Shown: positions 25,513 through 35,819, counted from the stretch's first letter. The stretch: DNA of 64,000 nt from an uncultured Caproiciproducens sp. (GCF_963664915.1 NZ_OY761810.1:2556661-2620660); one strand, 5' to 3'. A program made the numbers and translations. The notes: a model not told the origin generated them from the sequence alone.

Positions 25513-26094
25513 ATGAGTTTAGTCCCATATGTTATTGAGCAGACAAACCGAGGAGAACGTTCTTATGATATTTTCTCGCGCTTGCTGAATGACAGAATCG
25601 TAATGCTTACAGAAGAGGTTAACGATACCACATCCAGTTTGGTGATCGCCCAGCTTTTATATCTTGAGGGGCAGGACCCGTCAAAGGATATCAGTCTTTA
25701 TATCAACAGTCCCGGAGGCTCCGTAACCGCTGGCTTGGCCATTTATGACACGATGCAGTATATTAAATGCGATGTTTCTACAATCTGCATGGGCATGGCC
25801 GCCAGCATGGGCGCGTTTTTGCTTGCGGCAGGTGCCAAGGGCAAACGGTACGCTCTTCCCAACAGCGACATTATGATTCATCAGCCGAGCGGCGGCGCGC
25901 AGGGTCAGGCAACAGATGTTATGATTCATGCCGACCACATTATTGCCACTAAAAAAAAGCTGAACGAAATTCTCGCTGAAAGAACAGGTCAGCCAATAGA
26001 AATCATTACAAAGGATACTGAACGTGATAATTTTATGACGGCGGAAACTGCCGCTAAGTATGGCCTGATTGACAAGGTCATTTATAATCATTGA
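25513..26094 (+). CDS. clpP: ATP-dependent Clp protease proteolytic subunit
   Basis: Serine protease forming the 14-mer chamber that works with ClpX. 193 residues. Catalytic triad visible: Ser98 in ASMGAF, His123 in MIHQPSGG, Asp172 in TERDNFM. Starts ATG 25513 after GGAGG. Its ATPase partner follows 17 bases downstream. Confidence 0.97.
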   Translation: MSLVPYVIEQTNRGERSYDIFSRLLNDRIVMLTEEVNDTTSSLVIAQLLYLEGQDPSKDISLYINSPGGSVTAGLAIYDTMQYIKCDVSTICMGMAASMGAFLLAAGAKGKRYALPNSDIMIHQPSGGAQGQATDVMIHADHIIATKKKLNEILAERTGQPIEIITKDTERDNFMTAETAAKYGLIDKVIYNH

Positions 26095-26111
26095 GGTTGG
26101 TGATTGATTAG

Positions 26112-27422
26112 ATGCCTAATAATGACGATACCAAGGACAGGGGAATATGCTGCTCGTTCTGTGGTAAACCGCAGAACGAGGCGCGTCGTCTGATAGCCGG
26201 ACCCGGCGTATATATTTGTGATGAGTGTATAGAACTATGCATGTCGATTTTAGACGACGAAAAAAACTTATCCAATCGGAAATCGGGCTATAACGAATCT
26301 TCAGCTGAACTTCCCAAACCACATGAAATTAAAAAATTGCTTGATGAATATGTAATCGGTCAGGAAAATTCGAAAATTTCGCTTTCTGTTGCTGTTTACA
26401 ATCATTATAAGCGAATATATTACGGCAAAGATGATGTTGAACTGACAAAGAGCAATGTAATGCTGCTTGGTCCAACAGGTGTTGGCAAGACTTTACTGGC
26501 ACAGACGCTTGCTAAGATACTGGATGTTCCGTTTGCAATTGCAGATGCTACCACGCTGACGGAAGCCGGCTATGTCGGTGAAGATGTAGAAAATATTTTG
26601 CTTCGTCTGATACAGGCCGCAGATTTCGATATAGAAAAAGCCGAGCGCGGTATCATTTATATTGATGAAATTGATAAGATTGCGAGAAAGTCCGAGAACC
26701 CTTCCATTACGCGTGATGTTAGCGGCGAAGGGGTTCAGCAGGCGCTTTTGAAAATCTTGGAAGGCACTGTTTCCAATGTTCCTCCGCAGGGAGGAAGAAA
26801 ACATCCGCAGCAGGAGTTCCTGCAGATTGACACCTCCAATATTCTGTTTATCTGCGGTGGGGCTTTTGACGGATTAAACAAGATTGTTGAAAAGCGAACT
26901 GCATCTTCCTCCATGGGTTTTGGCGCGGATATCAGAAGTAAAGCGGAACTTGATTCCACCGCATGGATGCAGAATGTTGTTCCGCATGATTTGGTTAAGT
27001 TCGGACTTATCCCTGAACTGGTTGGGCGATTGCCCGTCATTTCGGCACTCAACGGGCTTGACGAGGACGCTCTCGTAAGAATTTTAACAGAGCCTAAAAA
27101 CTGTTTAATTAATCAGTACAAAAAGCTGTTTCAGCTTGATAAGGTTGAACTGGAATTTGAGCCGGATGCACTGAAAGCAATTGCCAAAAAGACCATTGAC
27201 CGCCGCACAGGCGCAAGAGGTCTGAGGTCTATCATGGAGGATTTGTTAACCGATCTCATGTACAAGGTTCCGTCTGATTACACTGTTGAAAAGGTTACAA
27301 TTACCGAAGATACAGTGAATAAAGACACAGAACCGGAGATCGTGTATAATCCGGATCGCAAGCCGGTAAAGATAAAGATAACAACTCCAAGAAAGCGTGG
27401 CCGCAAAGATACCGCGTCATAA
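26112..27422 (+). CDS. clpX: ClpX ATP-dependent unfoldase
   Basis: AAA+ unfoldase that feeds substrates to ClpP. N-terminal C4 zinc domain (Cys14, 17, 36, 39), Walker A GPTGVGKT, Walker [11 protein letters not shown], sensor and arginine-finger region [12 protein letters not shown], and the [10 protein letters not shown] segment of the C-terminal subdomain. 436 residues, normal. Followed by a long terminator hairpin. Confidence 0.97.
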   Translation: MPNNDDTKDRGICCSFCGKPQNEARRLIAGPGVYICDECIELCMSILDDEKNLSNRKSGYNESSAELPKPHEIKKLLDEYVIGQENSKISLSVAVYNHYKRIYYGKDDVELTKSNVMLLGPTGVGKTLLAQTLAKILDVPFAIADATTLTEAGYVGEDVENILLRLIQAADFDIEKAERGIIYIDEIDKIARKSENPSITRDVSGEGVQQALLKILEGTVSNVPPQGGRKHPQQEFLQIDTSNILFICGGAFDGLNKIVEKRTASSSMGFGADIRSKAELDSTAWMQNVVPHDLVKFGLIPELVGRLPVISALNGLDEDALVRILTEPKNCLINQYKKLFQLDKVELEFEPDALKAIAKKTIDRRTGARGLRSIMEDLLTDLMYKVPSDYTVEKVTITEDTVNKDTEPEIVYNPDRKPVKIKITTPRKRGRKDTAS

Positions 27423-27435
27423 TTATAGAAATCTT

Positions 27436-27484
27436 GGCTGTTGCACGTGGTAGACTTTTTGTTGTCCACTTGCAACAGCCTTTT
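27436..27484 (+). terminator. Terminator between clpX and lon
   Basis: Stem of 15 positions with one mismatch (27436-27450 with 27466-27480; GGCTGTTGCA pairs TGCAACAGCC), a 15-base loop containing a T-run, then TTTT. It separates lon from clpPX. Confidence 0.8.
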
Positions 27485-27501
27485 CTGCTAAGGAGCAAGC
27501 T

Positions 27502-29928
27502 ATGAATATTAATCAAGAACTGAAGAAAACTGAAACTGTTTCCATCCCTGTGCTTGCACTCAGAGGATTGGTCATTTTTCCGGGCATGCTGCTGCAATTT
27601 GATGTAGGAAGAAAAAAATCCATATTGGCCCTTTCCAAAGCGATGGAAGAAAATCAGCAAATTTTTCTTGTTGCCCAAAAGGATTTAAACGATAATGAGC
27701 CTAACGGCGAAGAAGTCTATCAAATGGGCATTGTGGCAAAAATAAAGCAGGTCATCCGCCATACCGACGATGGTGTGCGGCTTTTTGCAGAAGGGATGTA
27801 TCGCGCTGAAATTTCGTCTGTTACCAGCGAAAGCCCGTTCATCCTTGCTGATGTTTCTCTCAGTGAGACTAAAACGTACAGAGAAACTCATAAAACCGAA
27901 GCATTAATCCGCTATACGCAGACGCTGTTTGAAGAGTATATCCAAAATTACAGCCGTATTCCGCCGGATATTATCATTGGAGTGGTGCAGAAGAAAAGCT
28001 GCGGAGAACTTGCGGATTATATTACATCCAACATCATGCTGGATTACGAGCAGAAACAGCTGATCCTTGAAGAACTTCATCCTGTAAAAAGACTGGAAAA
28101 GCTGAATGAGATTTTAAAAAATGAAATTCAAGTTCTTTCCATCGAAAGTCAGATCAGTGAAAAGGCGAAGGAACAAATTGATGAAAACCAACGCGAATAT
28201 TTCCTTCGTGAACAAATGAAAGCTATTTCAAATGAACTTGGCGACGATGATAACCCGCTGGGGGAAGCTGATGACCTCCGTGAGCGCATTGCAAAGATAA
28301 GACTTCCCAAACTTCAAAACGATAAGCTTCTAAAAGAATGCGACCGGCTTTCTAAAATGCCATACGGTTCACATGAAGCAAGTGTCATTTTAAGCTATGT
28401 GGAAGCCTGCCTTGAGTTGCCATGGAATGCTTCAAGCCACGAGCATATTGACTTGAACAAAGCACAGAAAGTGCTTGATCACGACCATTTCGGCTTGACG
28501 AAGGTAAAAGAACGAATCATAGAGATTTTGGCGGTTAAAAAACTTGCTCCCGATATTAAGGGGCAGATTATCTGTCTGGTGGGACCTCCCGGCGTAGGAA
28601 AGACTTCAATCGCCCGTTCCATTGCAAAAGCCATTGGCCGTAAATATGTGCGCGTGTCACTCGGCGGGGTTAGGGACGAATCAGATATCATGGGGCACAG
28701 AAAGACTTACGTCGGATCCATGCCCGGCAGAATTATTGCCGCTATGAAGCAGGCTGCAACGAACAATCCTTTGATCCTGCTTGATGAAATCGATAAATTA
28801 GGCAACGATTTTCGCGGTGATCCCGCTTCTGCTCTGCTTGAAGTGCTCGACTCAGAACAAAATTCGGCGTTTTTTGACCACTACATTGATATGCCGTTTG
28901 ATCTGAGCAAGGTCATGTTTATTACGACCGCAAATGATTACAGCGCAATCCCGGAGCCTCTGCTTGACAGAATGGATGTGATTACCCTCGGAAGTTATAC
29001 CCACGAGGAAAAATTCAATATTGCGTTAAAGCATCTGATTCCAAAGCAGTTTAAGAAACATGGCATCAATTCTAAAATGCTGAAACTGACTCCTGCGGCA
29101 ATCCACGAATTGATCGACGGGTACACCAGAGAAGCCGGTGTCAGAAATCTTGAGCGCCAAATTGCGTCTATATGCAGAAAATGCGCTAAGAAGATTGTTG
29201 AAAACAACGATACAAAAATCACTGTAACACCGGGAAACCTCGAGGAGCTTTTGGGGCCAAAAAGGTTTAAGAAGGATGAACTGGTACAGTTTGATATGGT
29301 CGGCCTCGTGAATGGGCTTGCATGGACCAGTGTCGGCGGCGAAATTCTGCCGATTGAAGTGGCGGTCATGGATGGTACGGGGAAAATTGAACTTACCGGT
29401 TCATTAGGCGACGTAATGAAAGAATCGGCAAGAACTGCAATAAGCTGTATCCGAACCAGAGCCGACTCCCTTGGAATCAGCCATGACTTTTACAGTAAAT
29501 ATGATATTCATATTCATGCTCCGGAGGGAGCGATTCCCAAAGACGGCCCGTCGGCGGGTACGGCGATGGCGACTGCAATTACTTCGGCACTTACCAATAT
29601 TCCGATTAAGCATGATGTTGCAATGACAGGGGAAATCACTTTACTGGGCAGGGTCCTTCCCATCGGCGGTCTAAAGGAAAAAACAATGGCAGCTTATCGT
29701 TCTGGCATTAAAACGGTGATTATACCGGCTGAAAATGTATCAGATTTAGCTGAAATTGACGCTGTGGTGAAAAATGCGGTTGATTTTTTACCTGTTGAGA
29801 AAATCGATCAGGTGCTTGAAGCTGCATTGAGCAGACTGCCGGAACGCAAAACAGATGAGAAAAAAGATTCCATCCCAATGAATGCACAAAAACAGCCGGC
29901 GGTTTTTACGCCCGGCATTCCTCAGTAA
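27502..29928 (+). CDS. lon: Lon protease
   Basis: ATP-dependent serine protease of 808 residues. N-terminal substrate-binding LAN domain ([17 protein letters not shown]), AAA+ module with GPPGVGKTS and DEIDKLG, and the C-terminal protease with the Ser-Lys dyad: Ser in [10 protein letters not shown] (about residue 684) and Lys in [11 protein letters not shown]-terminus is a low-complexity basic tail. GGAG precedes ATG 27502. Confidence 0.97.
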   Translation: MNINQELKKTETVSIPVLALRGLVIFPGMLLQFDVGRKKSILALSKAMEENQQIFLVAQKDLNDNEPNGEEVYQMGIVAKIKQVIRHTDDGVRLFAEGMYRAEISSVTSESPFILADVSLSETKTYRETHKTEALIRYTQTLFEEYIQNYSRIPPDIIIGVVQKKSCGELADYITSNIMLDYEQKQLILEELHPVKRLEKLNEILKNEIQVLSIESQISEKAKEQIDENQREYFLREQMKAISNELGDDDNPLGEADDLRERIAKIRLPKLQNDKLLKECDRLSKMPYGSHEASVILSYVEACLELPWNASSHEHIDLNKAQKVLDHDHFGLTKVKERIIEILAVKKLAPDIKGQIICLVGPPGVGKTSIARSIAKAIGRKYVRVSLGGVRDESDIMGHRKTYVGSMPGRIIAAMKQAATNNPLILLDEIDKLGNDFRGDPASALLEVLDSEQNSAFFDHYIDMPFDLSKVMFITTANDYSAIPEPLLDRMDVITLGSYTHEEKFNIALKHLIPKQFKKHGINSKMLKLTPAAIHELIDGYTREAGVRNLERQIASICRKCAKKIVENNDTKITVTPGNLEELLGPKRFKKDELVQFDMVGLVNGLAWTSVGGEILPIEVAVMDGTGKIELTGSLGDVMKESARTAISCIRTRADSLGISHDFYSKYDIHIHAPEGAIPKDGPSAGTAMATAITSALTNIPIKHDVAMTGEITLLGRVLPIGGLKEKTMAAYRSGIKTVIIPAENVSDLAEIDAVVKNAVDFLPVEKIDQVLEAALSRLPERKTDEKKDSIPMNAQKQPAVFTPGIPQ

Positions 29929-29940
29929 CGGGGTGAAAAA

Positions 29941-30531
29941 TTGAATTTTGATAAAGCGACCTTTGAATACGCAGCAGGCAGACCCGACCAGCTGCCCGAA
30001 TCTACAGTTCCGGAAATTGTTTTTTCCGGCCGGTCCAACGTTGGAAAGTCTTCACTGATTAATAAGCTGATCAACCGTAAATCGCTTGCCAGAATCAGCG
30101 CAAAGCCCGGAAAAACCGGTACGATCAACTTCTACAATCTGAAAGATTGCAGACTTGTTGATCTACCCGGTTATGGCTATGCAAAAGTTTCCCAGTCGGA
30201 AAAACGTCGCTGGTCTGAATTGGTTGAGGGATATTTAAACGCACAGCGCAATGTCAAGCTTGTCATTCAGATTATTGATATGCGGCACAGCCCGTCTGCC
30301 AATGATTTGGATATGATTGATTATCTTTTGAATTCAGGCTTGTATTTTCTTATTGCCGCTACAAAAAGTGATAAGCTTAACAAAACGGAACGGCTAGCTC
30401 AGCTTGAGCTGCTTCATGAAATGTTTAGCCAGGTTGAGGGGCTGAAGGTGATTCCCTTTTCGGCGGTGAACGGCGAAGGAGTGGAGGAAATTAAGAATGT
30501 TATTTTAGATCGATGTGATAATCCATTATAA
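29941..30531 (+). CDS. engB: Ribosome biogenesis GTP-binding protein YihA/YsxC
   Basis: 50S assembly GTPase, 196 residues: G1 GRSNVGKSSLINKL, G2-like GKTGTINF, G3 DLPGYGYAK, G4 ATKSDKL. TTG start at 29941 after GGGGTG. It commonly follows lon in Firmicutes. Confidence 0.95.
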   Translation: MNFDKATFEYAAGRPDQLPESTVPEIVFSGRSNVGKSSLINKLINRKSLARISAKPGKTGTINFYNLKDCRLVDLPGYGYAKVSQSEKRRWSELVEGYLNAQRNVKLVIQIIDMRHSPSANDLDMIDYLLNSGLYFLIAATKSDKLNKTERLAQLELLHEMFSQVEGLKVIPFSAVNGEGVEEIKNVILDRCDNPL

Positions 30532-30544
30532 CGGAGTGAACAAA

Positions 30545-30990
30545 ATGCTGAACGCAGAAAGCTTAAATACAAATACACTTGGACATCTGACCATCGGCGA
30601 ATGCGATACGGTTGAGCTTGCTCAAAAGTTTGTTACTCCGTTTTATGTGATGGATGAAAGCTCCATCAGAACGGGGGAATGACCGACAATCCCCGTTATG
30701 TCCTTTACCAATCCAGTTATACCGCGTTGGTTGCAATAAGGCGGCCCTTGCTGCAGACGAAAAGGTCACTATTACTGGGAAATACTGGCCTGATTCAGGA
30801 AAATGCGATGATTCATACCACGCAGGCCGGCGACACGCTGGCGGTACTTTCTACAGGTGCATATAATTATTCCATGGCTTCAAACTATAACCGCATTCCA
30901 AAACCTGCCGTCGTTATGGTACATAACGGAAACGCAAGGGTTATTGTAAAACGCGAAACGTATGAAGATTTAATTCGGAATGATATTTAG
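30545..30990 (+). pseudogene. lysA: Diaminopimelate decarboxylase lysA, internally deleted and frameshifted
   Basis: ATG 30545 with a GGAGTG site opens 45 codons matching the LysA N-terminus (ending PFYVMDESSIR), then stops at 30682. Directly fused, in another frame, is the LysA C-terminus: MTDNPRYVLYQSSYTALVA (from 30679), KAALAADEKVTITGKY in a second frame, then LIQENAMI, AGDTLAVLSTGAYNYSMASNYNR and VKRETYEDLIRNDI back in the first, ending 30990. An intact gene is about 1.3 kb; only 446 bases remain. The PLP-lysine barrel is missing, so no activity is possible. At least two single-base-type shifts lie on top of the large deletion. Confidence 0.9.
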
Positions 30991-31082
30991 CAGACTCTCT
31001 TTTGCGTCCGCCATTTCGCTTTACTTTTGAACTTTTGTGTGCTAAAATTTTATTCTATTAATTGAATAAGGAGTGAAACCAT

Positions 31083-31385
31083 TTGAATTCAAAAATTAAA
31101 GATGAGAGTGTGGATTTTTTGTTTAAAGCAATTCTTTCTTTGAATACAGTTGACGAATGCTATAATTTTTTTGAGGATTTGTGCACAGTACCGGAAATAA
31201 AAGCGATGTCGCAGCGCCTGCTTGTAGCACATATGCTGAGTACAAAACGAGTTTACAGCGATATAGTCGCCAAAACCGGTGCTTCCACAGCAACAATCAG
31301 CAGAGTCAACCGTTCGCTGAACTATGGCTGCGACGGTTACGATCTGGTATTTAACCGAATCGATAACGGCGAAAAATCCGAATGA
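31083..31385 (+). CDS. TrpR-related DNA-binding protein, YerC/YecD family
   Basis: A 100-residue helical DNA-binding protein with a TrpR-like helix-turn-helix (SDIVAKTGASTATISRVNRSL). It starts at TTG 31083 after AAGGAG. The family is widespread in Firmicutes; its target is not established here. It overlaps the following methyltransferase by four bases. Confidence 0.87.
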   Translation: MNSKIKDESVDFLFKAILSLNTVDECYNFFEDLCTVPEIKAMSQRLLVAHMLSTKRVYSDIVAKTGASTATISRVNRSLNYGCDGYDLVFNRIDNGEKSE

Positions 31386-32122
31386 GTTATTCGTCGTTTG
31401 CCCTCTATTATGACAGTCTAACGCAAAATGTCGGTTATTCAGAAAGGGCAGATTATCTGATCGGCCTGTTCGACAGAATGAATCATAAAGCTGGTCTGAC
31501 ACTTGACCTTGCCTGTGGTACGGGCAGCTTCACGATTGAACTTGCGAAGCGCGGAATCGATATCTATGGAATTGACGGCTCCGAATCCATGCTTTCAGTT
31601 GCAAAGCAAAAGGCGGCTGACTGCGGATTGGATATTCTTTTCCTTCGCCAGCAGATGCAAAGCATTGACTTGTATGGCACGGTTGACACTGCCATCTGCA
31701 TGCTGGACAGCATCAATCATTTGACACGGGAAAGCGATGTAATGAAAACTTTCTCGCGTGTCTCGCTTTTTTTGAATCAGGGCGGATATTTTATCTTTGA
31801 TATGAATACCCTATATAAACATCAGCATGTCCTCGGAAATCACACATTTATCTACGATACCGATAAAGTATACTGCGTTTGGCAGAACAACTTTGAAGAA
31901 AAGACCAGCCGCGTCAGCATTACGCTGGATTTTTTTGGCCGGGAAGGCAGTTTTTACAACAGAAGTTCCGAACATTTTTATGAACGTGCATATGAAACGA
32001 AACTGATTATTTCCCTGTTATCCAAAGCAGGGTTGGAAACTGTCGGTTTGTTTCGTGAACTCAGTTTTGAAAAACCGGATGATCAAACGGAACGAATAGT
32101 TGTTGTAGCAAAAAAGGTATAA
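31382..32122 (+). CDS. Class I SAM-dependent methyltransferase
   Basis: 246 residues. SAM-binding motif LDLACGTGSFTIEL at about residues 41-54, then GIDGSESML with the acidic ribose-binding residue. Substrate unknown. Overlaps the TrpR-like gene (ATGA) and is followed closely by hslO, so the three may be one operon. Confidence 0.85.
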   Translation: MSYSSFALYYDSLTQNVGYSERADYLIGLFDRMNHKAGLTLDLACGTGSFTIELAKRGIDIYGIDGSESMLSVAKQKAADCGLDILFLRQQMQSIDLYGTVDTAICMLDSINHLTRESDVMKTFSRVSLFLNQGGYFIFDMNTLYKHQHVLGNHTFIYDTDKVYCVWQNNFEEKTSRVSITLDFFGREGSFYNRSSEHFYERAYETKLIISLLSKAGLETVGLFRELSFEKPDDQTERIVVVAKKV

Positions 32123-32142
32123 ATAGAAGGATTTATTGAAAT

Positions 32143-33030
32143 ATGGACAAAATTATTAGATGTATTACTTCTGACGGCAGTATTATGGCGTCTGCTATAG
32201 ATTCAACCTATCTGGTTGCAACGGCACAGCAGATTCATGGCACCAGTCCGGTCGCAACTGCGGCTCTCGGCAGATTGCTTACAGGAGCTTCCATGATGGG
32301 CTCCATGCTTAAGAAGGAAAATGCTGCTGTAACGCTGAAGATCAACGGAGGAGGGCCACTGGGCACTGTTATCGCCATTGCGGACAGTCACGGCAACTCT
32401 CGGGGGTGTATTGACAACCCTGCTGTTGAATTGCCGCTCAAGTTGAACGGTAAGCTCGATGTCGGCAGGGCAGTAGGCAAGAATGGCATTTTGGGCGTTA
32501 TGCGTGATTTCGGCGAGGGAAATCCTTATATTGGACAGGTTGAAATTAAATCCGGAGAGATAGCCGAAGATATTACAAATTATTATGCTGTCAGTGAACA
32601 AATACCAACTGTTTGTGCGCTTGGGGTTCTCATTGACAAAGCAGATAATCGTCAAATTCTTTCCGGCGGCCTTTTAATACAGATATTGCCGGGAGCTGAC
32701 CAAACTGATATTGACAAGCTTGAAAAAAACGTTGCCGAACTTGAGCCGGTCACTTCTATGCTGGCCAAAGGAATGTGCATTGAAGAGATGTGTGAAACAG
32801 CACTTAAAGGCTTTGAAATGGAAATTTTGGACGAGTTTGAAATCGGCTATGTCTGTAATTGCAGTAAAGAACGCGTGGAACGTGCCCTTTCAACATTAAA
32901 GCCTGAAGATCTTCTTTCATTGGCTGATGAAAAAGGCTTTGCCGAGGCAAAATGCCAATATTGCGGCCGTACGTACCAGCTGTCAAAGCAGGAATTAAAA
33001 CAGATTAGTGAATCAGCACAATTGAAATAA
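32143..33030 (+). CDS. hslO: Hsp33 redox-regulated chaperone
   Basis: Holdase activated by oxidation, 295 residues. The C-terminal zinc switch has CNC (about residue 240) and CQYC (about residue 273), the C-x-C and C-x2-C pairs of the family. The N-terminal fold contains GGGPLGTVIAIAD. Fits an anaerobe's need for oxidative stress protection. Confidence 0.93.
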   Translation: MDKIIRCITSDGSIMASAIDSTYLVATAQQIHGTSPVATAALGRLLTGASMMGSMLKKENAAVTLKINGGGPLGTVIAIADSHGNSRGCIDNPAVELPLKLNGKLDVGRAVGKNGILGVMRDFGEGNPYIGQVEIKSGEIAEDITNYYAVSEQIPTVCALGVLIDKADNRQILSGGLLIQILPGADQTDIDKLEKNVAELEPVTSMLAKGMCIEEMCETALKGFEMEILDEFEIGYVCNCSKERVERALSTLKPEDLLSLADEKGFAEAKCQYCGRTYQLSKQELKQISESAQLK

Positions 33031-33064
33031 TTGGCACGAAAATGAAAAATTTGTAATTTTAGTG

Positions 33065-33093
33065 TTGACAACTGATACAATATATAGTATTAT
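33065..33093 (+). promoter_or_regulatory. Consensus SigA promoter of the tRNA cluster
   Basis: TTGACA (33065-33070), 17-base spacer, TATTAT (33088-33093), ending 35 bases before the first tRNA. Confidence 0.85.
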
Positions 33094-33128
33094 ATAACAC
33101 GTCGCCAATAAACGCGGCACACGCGAAT

Positions 33129-33205
33129 GGGAGCATAGCTCAGCTGGTTAGAGCACCTGCCTTACAAGCAGGGGGTCATAGGTTCGAGTCCTATTGTTCC
33201 CACCA
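33129..33205 (+). tRNA. tRNA-Val (TAC)
   Basis: Full cloverleaf with acceptor GGGAGCA / TGTTCCC, D-loop AGCTCAGCTGGTTAGAGC, anticodon loop CTTACAA with TAC, T-loop GGTTCGAGTCC, and an encoded 3' CCA. Confidence 0.95.
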
Positions 33206-33213
33206 TTTAAGTT

Positions 33214-33290
33214 GGCTCGGTAGTTCAGCTGGTTAGAACGCTAGCCTGTCACGCTAGAGGTCGTCGGTTCGATCCCGATCCGAGTCGCCA
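33214..33290 (+). tRNA. tRNA-Asp (GTC)
   Basis: Acceptor GGCTCGG / CCGAGTC, anticodon loop CTGTCAC with GTC, T-loop GGTTCGATCCC, discriminator G and encoded CCA. Confidence 0.95.
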
Positions 33291-33293
33291 TTT

Positions 33294-33369
33294 GCCTCTG
33301 TAGCTCAGTCGGTAGAGCAGGGGACTGAAAATCCCCGTGTCGGTGGTTCGATTCCGCCCGGAGGCACCA
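33294..33369 (+). tRNA. tRNA-Phe (GAA)
   Basis: Acceptor GCCTCTG / CGGAGGC (one wobble), anticodon loop CTGAAAA with GAA, T-loop GGTTCGATTCC, encoded CCA. Three bases after tRNA-Asp. Confidence 0.95.
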
Positions 33370-33376
33370 TTATCTT

Positions 33377-33452
33377 GCGAATGTAGCTCATCTGGTAGAG
33401 CGCCACCTTGCCAAGGTGGAGGTAGCGAGTTCGAGCCTCGTCGTTCGCTCCA
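33377..33452 (+). tRNA. tRNA-Gly (GCC)
   Basis: Acceptor GCGAATG / CGTTCGC, anticodon loop TTGCCAA with GCC, T-loop AGTTCGAGCCT, encoded CCA. Confidence 0.94.
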
Positions 33453-33457
33453 TTTTT

Positions 33458-33532
33458 GGCGTCATAGCCAAGTGGTAAGGCATGGGTCTGCAAAACCCTG
33501 ATCCCCCAGTTCAAATCTGGGTGACGCCTCCA
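33458..33532 (+). tRNA. tRNA-Cys (GCA)
   Basis: Acceptor GGCGTCA / TGACGCC, short D-arm, anticodon loop CTGCAAA with GCA, T-loop AGTTCAAATCT, encoded CCA. Confidence 0.95.
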
Positions 33533-33544
33533 AATTTAAATGAA

Positions 33545-33583
33545 AAAGTCCGTAAACAGAAAACTGTTTTACGGACTTTTTTA
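33545..33583 (+). terminator. Terminator of the tRNA cluster
   Basis: Stem AAGTCCGTAAACAG with CTGTTTTACGGACTT (one bulged T), AAAA loop, then a T-run. Confidence 0.87.
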
Positions 33584-33622
33584 ATTTCAAAACATAAAAA
33601 TAGGATTCAACATTATAACAAT

Positions 33623-33655
33623 ATCACCCCATGCATATAGATTGCATGGGGTGAT
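33623..33655 (+). promoter_or_regulatory. 13-bp perfect inverted repeat covering the cwlD ribosome binding site
   Basis: ATCACCCCATGCA (33623-33635) and TGCATGGGGTGAT (33643-33655) flank a seven-base loop. The 3' arm contains GGGGTGA, the best Shine-Dalgarno for the TTG start at 33660. As RNA it would hide the site; as DNA it could be an operator. Confidence 0.7.
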
Positions 33656-33659
33656 TGCG

Positions 33660-34382
33660 TTGAAAGAAACCAAAACATATTTTTTACCGATAACAATCCT
33701 TATTTTATGCTGCCTTGCATTTTTGATGCTATCCTATATTTCCTACAATAAAATCGATAAAATGGCTTCAGCGTTGGCAGAAAAACGCAATCCTGTCATT
33801 GTAATAGACCCCGGTCACGGAGGAGAGGATGGGGGAGCTACAGGAAAATCATCCTCACTAGAAAAAGATATCAATCTTGCCATTGCTTTAAATCTTGAAA
33901 AGCTCCTGAAAAGCTCCGGATTTCGTGTTGTAATGACAAGAACCACAGACATATCGGTTTGTGATGATCATCTTGGAACTATACGAGAAAGAAAGGTCAG
34001 CGATATTCATAACCGTTTAAAGATCATTGAAGAGCAGGGAGACTGTATTTTTATCAGCATACATCAGAATTTTTTTACAGACAGCCGCTACAGTGGCGCA
34101 CAGGTATTTTATTCAAAAAAGAATGATAGCAGCAAAGATCTGGCCGAAAGCATCAAAAGCCGTGTAGTAGGACTTATACAGCCGAAAAACACACGGGAAA
34201 CGAAACCAGCCACGAGTTCTATTTATCTGTTATGGAATACAAACGTTACCGCCGTAATGGTTGAGTGTGGTTTTCTTTCAAATGATTCCGAAGCCGTAAA
34301 GTTGAATGATAAAATTTATCAACAGCAAATGGCATTTTCAGTTTACAGTGGTTTGTTGGATTACCTGCATTCCATCGCATAG
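33660..34382 (+). CDS. cwlD: N-acetylmuramoyl-L-alanine amidase, CwlD-like
   Basis: Zinc amidase (Amidase_3), 240 residues. An N-terminal hydrophobic helix (about residues 5-27) exports it; the catalytic domain starts VIDPGHGGEDGG with a zinc His, then the Glu in DINLAIALNLEKLL, SIHQN with another zinc His, and the C-terminal ECGFLSN. CwlD makes the muramic-lactam of the spore cortex in sporeformers. I chose TTG 33660 because GGGGTGA precedes it; ATG 33642 lies inside the inverted repeat. Assignment to CwlD rather than a vegetative amidase rests on size, architecture and the sporulation-rich context. Confidence 0.8.
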   Translation: MKETKTYFLPITILILCCLAFLMLSYISYNKIDKMASALAEKRNPVIVIDPGHGGEDGGATGKSSSLEKDINLAIALNLEKLLKSSGFRVVMTRTTDISVCDDHLGTIRERKVSDIHNRLKIIEEQGDCIFISIHQNFFTDSRYSGAQVFYSKKNDSSKDLAESIKSRVVGLIQPKNTRETKPATSSIYLLWNTNVTAVMVECGFLSNDSEAVKLNDKIYQQQMAFSVYSGLLDYLHSIA

Positions 34383-34448
34383 TATCTTGTATTCGTTCAC
34401 ATGTTAAGCTATAATTTATAAAACAGATGAAATAAGAGGAATTTAAAT

Positions 34449-35819
34449 ATGGCTTCCAAATCAAAAAGCATTTATATATGCTCCGAATGCGGTTTCGAAT
34501 CTGCAAAATGGTTCGGTAAATGTCCGGGATGCGGCCAGTGGAACTGTATGAATGAAGAAATCAGGGAAACATCCACCCAAAAGAATATTACGGCGGCAGT
34601 ACATAACAGCGCAGGCCCTGTTTCAATTAATGAAATCAGCACCTCCGAGGAAGCTCGTTACCAGACGGGACTGAGTGAACTGGACAGAGTTCTTGGCGGC
34701 GGTATTGTGAAGGGTTCCCTGATTTTAATCAGCGGAGAACCCGGAATCGGAAAATCAACGATTCTATTACAAATATGCGAATATCTGGGAAAATCGTTAA
34801 AGATCCTGTATGTATCGGGTGAAGAATCAAGCAGGCAAATAAAGCTCCGTGCGGCCCGTCTGGGCGTTCAAAGCGATAACCTCTATATTTTAACTGAAAC
34901 TGATATTCAGTGCGTTATAGAGCAAATAAGGGCCCATAAACCTGATTTGGTAATGATTGATTCCATTCAGACCATGAATTATACAGACATGAATTCATCA
35001 CCCGGAAGCGTCACACAAGTGCGTGAATGTACAAACGCCGTAATGCGTACCGCCAAGTCGTTGGAAATACCAACCATACTTGTCGGTCATGTCAATAAAG
35101 ACGGCGCCATTGCCGGCCCCAAAGTACTGGAGCATATTGTGGACGCGGTTCTCTATTTTGAAGGCGACCGCCAAATGTCCTATCGAATTTTGCGTGCTGC
35201 AAAAAACAGATACGGTTCAACAAATGAAATCGGCGTATTCGACATGGGCGACAATGGCCTGCATCAAGTGGACAACCCTTCACTTGCTTTGCTTTCCGGA
35301 AGACCAAAAAATGTTTCGGGAACCTGTGTTACCTGCGTCATAGAAGGCTCACGTCCGATTTTGGCTGAAATACAGGGACTTGCCACAACAACAGGATTTG
35401 GCAATCCCAGAAGGATGGCGACCGGGTTTGACTACAATAGAATGTCATTGCTGCTTGCCGTACTTGAAAAACGTTCGGGGTATTATTTTTCAAATCTGGA
35501 CGCCTATGTCAATGTCGTCGGCGGGCTGAGGCTGGATGAGCCGGCGGTTGATCTGGCGGTTGCCATGTCGCTTGTATCCAGCCTGAAAGATGCCCCAATC
35601 AATGATGATGCGATTGTTTTCGGCGAAATCGGTCTTGCGGGAGAATTACGCTCCGTCACTCACATTGATGCCAGGATCAACGAAGCTGCGCGCCTTGGAT
35701 TTACAAAATGCATTATGCCATTTCACAGTCTGAAACAGGTAAATGTCAAAACAGACGACATTCAACTAATCGGCGTTAAAAATGTGAGGGAGGCGTTTGA
35801 GGCTTCATCTGGCTGCTGA
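34449..35819 (+). CDS. radA: DNA repair protein RadA
   Basis: Helicase-like protein for branch migration in recombination, 456 residues. N-terminal C4 zinc finger (CSECG and CPGCG, about residues 12-28), Walker A GEPGIGKST (about 96-104), KNRYGSTNEIG (the RadA-specific KNRFG motif), and a C-terminal Lon-protease-like domain without the catalytic residues. Starts ATG 34449. Its 3' end overlaps an antisense miniprotein gene. Confidence 0.95.
   Translation: MASKSKSIYICSECGFESAKWFGKCPGCGQWNCMNEEIRETSTQKNITAAVHNSAGPVSINEISTSEEARYQTGLSELDRVLGGGIVKGSLILISGEPGIGKSTILLQICEYLGKSLKILYVSGEESSRQIKLRAARLGVQSDNLYILTETDIQCVIEQIRAHKPDLVMIDSIQTMNYTDMNSSPGSVTQVRECTNAVMRTAKSLEIPTILVGHVNKDGAIAGPKVLEHIVDAVLYFEGDRQMSYRILRAAKNRYGSTNEIGVFDMGDNGLHQVDNPSLALLSGRPKNVSGTCVTCVIEGSRPILAEIQGLATTTGFGNPRRMATGFDYNRMSLLLAVLEKRSGYYFSNLDAYVNVVGGLRLDEPAVDLAVAMSLVSSLKDAPINDDAIVFGEIGLAGELRSVTHIDARINEAARLGFTKCIMPFHSLKQVNVKTDDIQLIGVKNVREAFEASSGC

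Noticed and set aside
33100-33540. Minus-strand frame across the tRNA cluster
   Set aside because: Five complete tRNA cloverleaves with CCA explain the sequence.
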